Of a DNA stretch of 12,569 nucleotides, positions 7,423 through 12,569 are shown piece by piece. The stretch is from Tannerellaceae bacterium (GTDB lineage: Bacteria > Bacteroidota > Bacteroidia > Bacteroidales > Tannerellaceae). The translations under genes were made by a program, and so were the position numbers. The notes beneath the pieces were generated by a model. It was not told the origin of the DNA. It saw nothing but the letters and a program-made list of their open reading frames with translations, and ran no database searches. Where the stretch lies: positions 1 to 12,569 of the forward strand of contig JAIRYL010000055.1 in the NCBI GenBank assembly GCA_031267775.1, written 5' to 3'. Position 1 is the first letter of the stretch. Every line of letters begins with the position of its first letter.

Positions 7423-7466
7423 AAACGATACGGAAAAACGCCGCCTCGTTATCGTATCGTTTTTCC
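7423..7466. repeat. Two overlapping, mutually exclusive inverted repeats
   Basis: The first pair is AAACGATACG (7423-7432) with CGTATCGTTT (7453-7462), a perfect 10-bp match. The second is GGAAAAACG (7432-7440) with CGTTTTTCC (7458-7466), a perfect 9-bp match. They share position 7432 and bases 7458-7462, so an RNA could form one or the other stem but not both in full. This is the geometry of an attenuator or switch, but no regulated gene is evident. Confidence 0.55.
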
Positions 7467-7498
7467 TCCCGATGCTCTTTTCTGTTGATGGCGCGAGG

Positions 7499-7662
7499 GT
7501 ATTTATCAGGCGAAAATATTCCCTGTAAGTTATGAGAGAAAATTTCTCCGAAGGAAATATTCCACACCGGTCGTGTGAAGAAATTTCTCCGAAGGAAATA
7601 TTCCCTGCCGGTCGCGTGAAGAAATTTCTCCGAAGGAAATATTCCCTGCAAATTTTCAGGCA
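7499..7662. repeat. 41-bp tandem repeat, three good copies plus a decayed one
   Basis: Three units start at 7540, 7581 and 7622, exactly 41 bp apart. The first 24 bases of each unit are identical in all three copies (from AAATTTCTCCGAAGG to AATATTCC). The remaining 17 differ slightly: ACACCGGTCGTGTGAAG in copy 1 and CTGCCGGTCGCGTGAAG in copy 2; copy 3 diverges after CTGC. A degenerate copy lies in phase at 7499-7539, where AAATATTCC recurs at the exact 41-bp offset. The variable part of copy 1 forms a CACAC/GTGTG stem; in copy 2 one pair is exchanged A-T to G-C, although another becomes a mismatch. The period is not a multiple of three, so it does not encode a repeated peptide. Confidence 0.9.
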
Positions 7663-7742
7663 GATTTCTTTCGCTAAAACGGCCGCCGACGCCCGAATGG
7701 AAGAATGTATCCGTTTAACCGCTCCTGTCTGAAGAAAATTTG

Positions 7743-7750
7743 TAGCTTTG
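7743..7750 (+). promoter_or_regulatory. -7 box for the acyltransferase-amidase-permease genes
   Basis: TAGCTTTG is a perfect TAnnTTTG box. There is no clean TTTG 19-21 bp upstream; TTTA at 7714-7717 is too far. The transcript would start near 7757, about 33 nt before the ATG at 7790, the same box-to-ATG spacing as for uvrA. Confidence 0.5.
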
Positions 7751-7789
7751 CGCCAACTAAACAGTGTGCCATATTAAAAAATAGACGAT

Positions 7790-7867
7790 ATGACTAAAGG
7801 AAGAACAGCGGAAACGAACGCCGGCGCGCAAAAGGCGGAAACTTTATATCAAGGAGTAGCCGCGTGA
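7790..7867 (+). CDS. Possible 25-codon leader ORF overlapping the acyltransferase start
   Basis: This is the first ATG after the predicted promoter. It encodes 25 residues (MTKGRTAETNAGAQKAETLY, then QGVAA), a polar peptide with no match I recognise. Its TGA stop at 7865-7867 overlaps the GTG start of the acyltransferase at 7864-7866 in a different frame, and the Shine-Dalgarno of that gene lies within its last codons. This arrangement would suit translational coupling. It could equally be a chance ORF or, less likely, the start of a longer acyltransferase broken by a sequencing frameshift. Confidence 0.3.
   Translation: MTKGRTAETNAGAQKAETLYQGVAA
7851..7856 (+). promoter_or_regulatory. Strong Shine-Dalgarno for the GTG start at 7864
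   Basis: AAGGAG ends 7 bases before the GTG. No other gene here has such a site, which is usual for Bacteroidetes, so it both stands out and supports the GTG as the true start. Confidence 0.6.
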
Positions 7868-8409
7868 GGAAGTTTGCTTGTAAATGGCTCCTCCGCATAG
7901 CCGGCTGGAAAATAGGGCCGCTGGACGATTATGTGCCCAAATGCGTGATTTGCGTGGCTCCCCATACCAGTAACTGGGATTTTGTGATAGGGAAATTTTT
8001 TTATGCGTCGATCGGCCGGATCGCCTGTTTTTTGATAAAAAAAGAATGGTTTGTTTTTCCTTTCAACCTGATTTTCGGGCAGATGGGAGGAATTCCGGTG
8101 GACAGGAGCAAACAAACGTCGGTTACCGACCAGATGGCCGCCGAATTTGTAAGGCGGGATATTTTTCACCTGGCCATAACGCCGGAAGGTACCCGGAAGA
8201 AAACGCCGGAATGGAAAAGGGGCTTTTACTTTATCGCGCAAAAAGCCAACGTGCCCATTCTGCTGGCCTACATTGATTACAGGGAAAAAGAGGTGGGCGT
8301 TAAAACTCTTTTTTATCCTACGGGAGACGCCGACGCCGATATGGAACGGATTCGTTCTTATTATAACGGCGTAACGGCGCGGCATCCGGCCAATTTTATG
8401 AAAGCATAA
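7864..8409 (+). CDS. PlsC-like lysophospholipid (1-acylglycerol-3-phosphate) acyltransferase
   Basis: The 181-residue protein belongs to the PlsC/LPLAT acyltransferase superfamily, which moves acyl chains onto glycerophospholipids or related acceptors at the inner membrane. The catalytic H-x4-D motif is H34-TSNW-D39. The second and third blocks are GGIPVDRS (75-82), holding the acceptor-site arginine R81, and ITPEGTRKK (105-113). The chain is short for PlsC (usually 230-260) because the N-terminal membrane helices are missing; only a short hydrophobic stretch (CKWLLRIAGW) precedes the core, so it may be peripheral. The acceptor could be lysophosphatidic acid, an ornithine- or glycine-type aminolipid, or another lysolipid; the sequence does not decide. 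GTG is chosen because AAGGAG precedes it and no in-frame ATG lies upstream. The amidase gene follows 32 bp downstream. Confidence 0.85.
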   Translation: MRKFACKWLLRIAGWKIGPLDDYVPKCVICVAPHTSNWDFVIGKFFYASIGRIACFLIKKEWFVFPFNLIFGQMGGIPVDRSKQTSVTDQMAAEFVRRDIFHLAITPEGTRKKTPEWKRGFYFIAQKANVPILLAYIDYREKEVGVKTLFYPTGDADADMERIRSYYNGVTARHPANFMKA

Positions 8410-8441
8410 TTCAGATTAGTAACCTTAAATATTTAAAAATT

Positions 8442-9227
8442 ATGGCTGACAGTTTGCGTATAAGTATGATTCAGTCTCATATTATATGGGAGGACAGAGA
8501 TGAAAACCTGGGCTATTACGGCGAATTGCTTCGCCGGGTAAAAGGAAAAACGGATGTAGCCGTATTGCCGGAAACATTTACTACGGGATTTTCTATGAAT
8601 GTAGAGAAACTGGCTGATACAATGGACGGTAAAACAGTGTCAACGATTAAAGGCTGGGCTGAAAAATATAAACTGGCCGTAGCGGGAAGTTTTATTGCAA
8701 AAGAAAACGGAAACTGTTACAACCGCGCTTTCTTTATCACGCCCGAAGGCGAAGCTTTTTATTATGACAAGCGGCATCTGTTTCGCATGGGAGAAGAAGA
8801 TAAACATTTTACTGCCGGCGCAAACCGTACCGTAGCTTCTTACAAAGGCTGGAATATTTGCCTGCAAGTATGCTATGATTTGCGCTTTCCCGCGTGGAGC
8901 CGGAACATAAACAACGGGTACGACCTGCTTATTTACGTGGCCAACTGGCCGGAAACGCGCAAAAAGGTTTGGCGCTCGCTTTTGCAGGCAAGGGCGATTG
9001 AAAATATGGCCTACGTATGCGGCGTAAACCGCGTGGGTATAGACGGAAAGGGCTTTATCTACCGTGGCGACTCGATGGTATACGCGCCTAAAGGCAAAAA
9101 ACTGGCCGACGCCGGCAAGCGGGAAGAAATAATCCGCACCTGCGTTTTGTCGAAAGAAGAATTGACCGATTTGCGCGCTAAATTCCCCGTTTGGGAAGAC
9201 GCCGATACGTTTACGATACAACCATGA
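8442..9227 (+). CDS. Nitrilase-superfamily amidase, omega-amidase (YafV/Nit2-like)
   Basis: The 261-residue protein is a carbon-nitrogen hydrolase with the complete catalytic set: Glu44 (VLPETFTTGFS), Lys110 (YYDKRHLFRMG) and Cys144 (LQVCYDLRFP). The following Glu118/Glu119 fits the assisting glutamate. The motifs around these residues (ETFTTGF, DKRHLF, CYDLRFP) are those of the YafV/Nit2 omega-amidase branch, whose members hydrolyse alpha-ketoglutaramate and alpha-ketosuccinamate, the products of glutamine and asparagine transaminases. That substrate is inferred from the family. It is cytoplasmic, with no signal peptide. The gene sits 32 bp after the acyltransferase, with an A/T-rich stretch before the ATG, and its TGA overlaps the ATG of the downstream permease by 4 bp. 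Confidence 0.9.
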   Translation: MADSLRISMIQSHIIWEDRDENLGYYGELLRRVKGKTDVAVLPETFTTGFSMNVEKLADTMDGKTVSTIKGWAEKYKLAVAGSFIAKENGNCYNRAFFITPEGEAFYYDKRHLFRMGEEDKHFTAGANRTVASYKGWNICLQVCYDLRFPAWSRNINNGYDLLIYVANWPETRKKVWRSLLQARAIENMAYVCGVNRVGIDGKGFIYRGDSMVYAPKGKKLADAGKREEIIRTCVLSKEELTDLRAKFPVWEDADTFTIQP

Positions 9228-10471
9228 ATAAACGTACGCCCTGGAGCTGGATTCCTTCGCTGTATTTTGCCGAAGGACTGCCTTATATTGCCGTAATGAC
9301 AATCTCTGTCATTATGTATAAAAAACTCGATATTTCAAACGCCAGCATCGCCTTTTATACCAGTTGGCTTTACCTGCCCTGGGTGATAAAACCGCTGTGG
9401 AGCCCGTTTGTAGACCTGATAAAAACCAAACGCTGGTGGGTGTATGCCATGCAGTTGCTGACGGGAGCAGGCATGGCCGGTATAGCGTTTACCGTTCCGA
9501 CGGAGTTCTTTTTTCAGTTGACGCTTGCTTTTTTTTGGCTGATGGCTTTTAGCTCGGCCACGCACGATATAGCGGCCGACGGGTTTTATATGCTAAGTTT
9601 GCCTAAAGAAGACCAGGCGTTCTTTATAGGAATCCGCAATACGTTTTACCGGATAGCGATGCTTACCGGACAGGGTTTGCTGGTGATGCTGGCCGGTTTA
9701 CTTGAAAAAACGACCGGACGCATACCTTTTGCCTGGAGCATCGTGTTTTTTATCCTGGCCGGCCTGTTTACGGGGCTTTCGCTGTGGCATAAATTCATCC
9801 TGCCCCGTCCGGCTTCCGACGTCCGGCGCGCCGGCGTTACGCCGCAAACTATCCTGGCGGAATTTGGCAAAACTATCGTCAGCTTCTCCCAAAAGAAAGG
9901 CATTGGCGCGGCGCTGCTGTTTATGCTGACGTATCGGCTGGGCGAATCGCAACTGGTTAAACTGTCTTCGCCCTTTTTGCTGGATAAATCCCAAGCCGGA
10001 GGCCTGGCGCTGGAAACGGCTCAGGTAGGATTTACGTATGGCACGGTAGGCGTTATATCGCTGCTGCTGGGCGGCGTGCTGGGCGGCGTAGCCCTGGCGA
10101 AAGACGGCTTGAAGAAATGGATTTGGCCTATGGCGCTAGCCATTTCGCTACCTAATCTGGTTTACCTGTACATGGCTTGCGCTTTGCCGCATAATATATT
10201 TATAATAAATGCCTGCGTAGGCGTTGAACAGTTTGGCTACGGCTTTGGCTTTACCGCCTACACCATGTTTCTGATGCTTTTTTCGGACGGCCCGTACAAA
10301 ACGTCGCATTACGCCATTTGTACTGGTTTCATGGCGCTGGGCATGATGGCGCCGGGCATGCTTTCCGGGTGGATACAGGAAATGACAGGGTATCCGTATT
10401 TTTTCCTGTGGGTGATGCTTTGCTGCCTGCCGGCTTTTCTGGTAATTCCTTATTTAAGGATAAAAGAATAG
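9224..10471 (+). CDS. AmpG-type major facilitator permease
   Basis: The 415-residue protein is an inner-membrane MFS transporter with about 12 hydrophobic segments. It shares landmarks with AmpG, the importer of GlcNAc-anhydroMurNAc muropeptides in peptidoglycan recycling: YFAEGLPY (14-21), the loop motif PLWSPFVDLIKTKRWW (57-72), and SSATHDIAADGFY (110-122), which corresponds to the AmpG ATQDI-DA block. The substrate is therefore probably a peptidoglycan fragment or muramyl sugar, but AmpG relatives in Bacteroidetes are diverse. The ATG at 9224 is chosen because it forms an ATGA overlap with the amidase stop; an in-frame ATG at 9191 would add a charged stretch lying inside the amidase gene. 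The overlap suggests translational coupling. The gene ends in AATAG at 10471, with no clear terminator before the uvrA promoter. Confidence 0.82.
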   Translation: MNKRTPWSWIPSLYFAEGLPYIAVMTISVIMYKKLDISNASIAFYTSWLYLPWVIKPLWSPFVDLIKTKRWWVYAMQLLTGAGMAGIAFTVPTEFFFQLTLAFFWLMAFSSATHDIAADGFYMLSLPKEDQAFFIGIRNTFYRIAMLTGQGLLVMLAGLLEKTTGRIPFAWSIVFFILAGLFTGLSLWHKFILPRPASDVRRAGVTPQTILAEFGKTIVSFSQKKGIGAALLFMLTYRLGESQLVKLSSPFLLDKSQAGGLALETAQVGFTYGTVGVISLLLGGVLGGVALAKDGLKKWIWPMALAISLPNLVYLYMACALPHNIFIINACVGVEQFGYGFGFTAYTMFLMLFSDGPYKTSHYAICTGFMALGMMAPGMLSGWIQEMTGYPYFFLWVMLCCLPAFLVIPYLRIKE

Positions 10472-10548
10472 GGGTTTGTTCATCGCCCGTTGGCCGGCGG
10501 CGTCGTCATCCGCAAGTAGTACTGTTTTCTGTTATCCGAAGGGCTACA

Positions 10549-10579
10549 TTTAAAAAAAAGAAAAAATATCGTAACTTTG
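10549..10579 (+). promoter_or_regulatory. Promoter of uvrA
   Basis: A perfect TAnnTTTG box (TAACTTTG) at 10572-10579 with a near-match -33 element (TTTA at 10549-10552), 19 bp apart. The predicted leader is about 33 nt. No SOS operator could be identified. Confidence 0.6.
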
Positions 10580-10618
10580 CAACTCGCTCCGGGCAAAAGT
10601 CTCCCGCAGGCACATAAA

Positions 10619-12569
10619 ATGATAAAAGACAAACAAGCATGGGAAGGCGGCCTCATATCCGTATGGGGAGCGCGCGTTCATAACCTGAAAAATATAGATG
10701 TAGAGGTTCCGCGTAATAAACTGACCGTTATTACCGGCATGAGCGGAAGCGGCAAATCGTCGCTGGCTTTCGATACAATCTTTGCCGAAGGGCAGCGCCG
10801 TTACATAGAAACCTTTTCGGCCTATGCGCGCCACTTTCTGGGCAATATGGATCGCCCGGATGTAGACAGGATTACCGGCCTGAGCCCTGTTATTTCGATC
10901 GAACAGAAAACGACGAATCGAAACCCGCGTTCTACCGTAGGCACTACGACCGAAGTGTACGACTTTTTCCGTTTGCTGTATGCCCGGGCCGGAGAAGCTC
11001 GCTCCTACCTGACGGGAGAAAAAATGGTGAAATATTCCGAAGAACAGGTTTTGCAGTTGATCCTTGAAAAATATCAGGGGAAAAAAACATATATCCTGGC
11101 CCCGCTGGTACGAAACAGAAAAGGGCATTATAAAGAATTGTTTGAACAGATACGGAAAAAGGGATATCTGCATGTACGCGTAGACGGCGAACTGAGGGAA
11201 ATATTTCATGGCATGAAGCTCGACCGCTACAAGATGCACAGTATAGAGGTGGTTATAGACAAACTGGAGGTATCGCCCGCGGATGAGCGGCGCCTGAAGG
11301 AGAGCCTGAGAATTGCCATGAAACAGGGGGATGGCCTGGTGATGATTCTGGATGTAGCGACAAACGAAATGCGCCATTACAGTCGCCGGCTGATGGACCC
11401 CCGGACAGGATTGTCGTACAACGAGCCGGCGCCGCATAATTTTTCATTTAATTCGCCCCAGGGGGCTTGTCCCAAATGCAAAGGATTAGGACAGGTGAAC
11501 CTGCTTGATCTGGAAAAAATTGTGCCGAATCCTTCGTTAAGCATCTATAACGGCGGCATTACGGCCTTAGGCAAATATAAAAATTCACTCATTTTCTGGC
11601 AGATCGAAGCTATTTGCGAAAAACACGGCGTAACGGTAAAAACGCCGGTAAAAGATATTCCCGCCGAAGCGATAGACGAAATTATGAACGGAACAGACGA
11701 ACATTTGCAAATCAAAAATGAATCGTTGGGAAATTCTAATTACTTCCTTTCGTACGAAGGGGTGGCCAAATATATTCTGATGCAGCAGGAAAGCGAAGCC
11801 TCGGCTTCGGCGCAAAAATGGGCGGAGCAGTTTATCAAAACGTCTGTTTGTCCGGAATGTAACGGCCAGCGCCTGAATAGGGAATCCTTACATTATATAA
11901 TAGCCGGAAAAAACATTGCCGAGGTATCGGCCATGGATATATCCCAACTGTATGAATGGCTGGACGGCGTAGACCTCCAGATGGATACCCGGCAACGGAT
12001 AATTGCCGTAGAAATAGTGAAAGAAATCCGTTCGCGCCTCCGATTTTTATTAGACGTGGGGCTGGACTATCTCTCGTTAAACCGCGCGTCGGCCACCCTG
12101 TCGGGCGGAGAAAGTCAGCGCATCCGGCTGGCTACTCAAATTGGAAGTCAACTGGTAAACGTACTTTATATACTCGACGAGCCTAGCATCGGCTTGCACC
12201 AGCGAGACAATATCCGGCTTATCCGTTCGCTGAAACAGTTACGGGATACCGGTAATTCGGTTATCGTGGTAGAACACGACAAAGAAATGATGCTGAGCGC
12301 CGATTACGTGATCGATTTAGGCCCCAGAGCCGGACGGCTGGGCGGCGAAATTGTTTTTGCCGGCGCTCCCGCCGAAATGATGAAAGCCGATACGCTAACC
12401 TCGGCCTACCTGAACGGAAAGATGAAAATAGCCGTCCCCGCCGAACGCAGAAAAGGCGCCGGCACGTTTATTACGCTTAAAGAAGCCACCGGAAATAACC
12501 TGAAAAAAGTAACCGTTTCTTTTCCTTTAGGACTTTTCTTATGCGTTACCGGCGTATCCGGAAGCGGCA
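10619..12569 (+). CDS. uvrA: Excinuclease ABC subunit A, 3' part missing
   Basis: The 650 visible codons give the first two-thirds of UvrA, the damage-recognition ATPase of nucleotide excision repair; the frame is open to the right edge. ABC domain I is complete: Walker A GMSGSGKSS (40-48), the UvrB-binding and insertion region, signature LSGGESQRIRLATQIGS (494-510) and Walker B VLYILDEPSIGLH (515-527). The window stops in the second Walker A (GVSGSG). Of the zinc modules, CPKCKGLG (C284, C287) and CPECNGQRL (C411, C414) are present. The partner site upstream of C284 reads LMDPRTGLSY (D260), with no cysteine. Classical UvrA has a CPxCG there, and Bacteroidetes enzymes, as I recall them, have MCPxTG. 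Domain sequence (KTTNRNPRSTVGTTTEVYDFFRLLYARAGEA) is of Bacteroidetes type. A second UvrA paralogue elsewhere cannot be excluded. Confidence 0.95.
   Translation, partial: MIKDKQAWEGGLISVWGARVHNLKNIDVEVPRNKLTVITGMSGSGKSSLAFDTIFAEGQRRYIETFSAYARHFLGNMDRPDVDRITGLSPVISIEQKTTNRNPRSTVGTTTEVYDFFRLLYARAGEARSYLTGEKMVKYSEEQVLQLILEKYQGKKTYILAPLVRNRKGHYKELFEQIRKKGYLHVRVDGELREIFHGMKLDRYKMHSIEVVIDKLEVSPADERRLKESLRIAMKQGDGLVMILDVATNEMRHYSRRLMDPRTGLSYNEPAPHNFSFNSPQGACPKCKGLGQVNLLDLEKIVPNPSLSIYNGGITALGKYKNSLIFWQIEAICEKHGVTVKTPVKDIPAEAIDEIMNGTDEHLQIKNESLGNSNYFLSYEGVAKYILMQQESEASASAQKWAEQFIKTSVCPECNGQRLNRESLHYIIAGKNIAEVSAMDISQLYEWLDGVDLQMDTRQRIIAVEIVKEIRSRLRFLLDVGLDYLSLNRASATLSGGESQRIRLATQIGSQLVNVLYILDEPSIGLHQRDNIRLIRSLKQLRDTGNSVIVVEHDKEMMLSADYVIDLGPRAGRLGGEIVFAGAPAEMMKADTLTSAYLNGKMKIAVPAERRKGAGTFITLKEATGNNLKKVTVSFPLGLFLCVTGVSGSG

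Larger units (their letters stand above)
7246..7789. other. 544-bp region without a convincing gene
   Basis: Between the divergent glycogen synthase and acyltransferase genes I find no ORF with recognisable protein character. The left part (7246-7362) is A/T-rich and carries the glycogen synthase promoter. The middle holds a terminator-like hairpin (7363-7391) and two overlapping inverted repeats (7423-7466). A 41-bp tandem repeat occupies 7499-7662. The right part (7663-7789) has a degenerate repeat trace and the promoter of the plus-strand genes. Each is listed separately. Confidence 0.7.

Noticed and set aside
7540..7645. Short CRISPR-like array (24-bp repeats with 17-bp spacers)
   Set aside because: The would-be spacers are near copies of each other (both contain CCGGTCG and GTGAAG), spacers of 17 bp are too short, and no cas gene is present. 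It is a 41-bp tandem repeat.
7403..7651. 82-codon minus-strand ORF across the repeat region
   Set aside because: It reads the 41-bp repeat in three successive frames, giving unrelated peptides, and shows no protein family character. The openness comes from the repeat composition.
7532..7732. 66-codon plus-strand ORF across the repeat region
   Set aside because: Same cause as the minus-strand ORF; it also starts upstream of the predicted promoter at 7743.
7849..8385. 178-codon minus-strand ORF
   Set aside because: It is antisense to the acyltransferase, whose catalytic motifs are all present on the plus strand.
10472..10548. Terminator after the AmpG-like gene
   Set aside because: There are short G/C-rich complementary stretches (for example CGCC and GGCG near 10484-10500) but no stable stem followed by a T run.
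10550..11437. 295-codon minus-strand ORF opposite the start of uvrA
   Set aside because: It runs antisense to well-conserved UvrA motifs and reads as shadow sequence.

Overview
The window looks like chromosomal DNA of a Bacteroidota bacterium, most likely Bacteroidales. Four observations support this. First, at least five genes are preceded by a perfect TAnnTTTG box, the -7 element of the Bacteroidetes primary sigma factor. Second, almost no gene has a Shine-Dalgarno sequence. Third, glycogen synthase is of the eukaryote-like GT3 kind and sits beside a GT35 glucan phosphorylase. Fourth, a lipoprotein carries a Bacteroidetes-type surface-export signature. The content is mostly housekeeping, and I see no mobile element, CRISPR array, tRNA or rRNA.

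Layout. Positions 1-1430 (minus strand) hold a lipoprotein of unknown function followed by the start of a beta-propeller lactonase that runs off the left edge. Positions 1534-2317 (plus) hold a promoter, rplU and rpmA (50S proteins L21 and L27), and a strong hairpin terminator. Positions 2358-2920 (plus) hold cytidine deaminase with its own promoter. It converges on a minus-strand glycogen pair (5' to 3': glycogen synthase, then alpha-glucan phosphorylase), each with an identical TATCTTTG promoter box. Positions 7246-7789 have no convincing gene but are rich in structure: a terminator-like hairpin pointing left with no gene to serve, two overlapping inverted repeats that compete for the same bases, and a 41-bp tandem repeat. 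Positions 7743-10471 (plus) look like an operon: an optional 25-codon leader ORF, a PlsC-like acyltransferase with a GTG start and an unusually good Shine-Dalgarno, an omega-amidase-like nitrilase, and an AmpG-type permease overlapping the nitrilase by 4 bp. From 10549 a separate promoter drives uvrA, which runs off the right edge at its second Walker A motif.

How the genes work together. GT3 synthase and GT35 phosphorylase make and degrade storage glucan. Lactonase, if it acts in the pentose phosphate pathway, and cytidine deaminase are metabolic single steps. L21 and L27 are ribosomal. The acyltransferase, amidase and permease may share an envelope or turnover theme, but that is inference. 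UvrA is nucleotide excision repair.

I did not find a clearly new system. The parts most worth a second look are the structured gap at 7246-7789, the coupled leader and GTG start after it, the loss of a zinc-ligand position in UvrA, and the reduced arginine sensor in the GT3 synthase.
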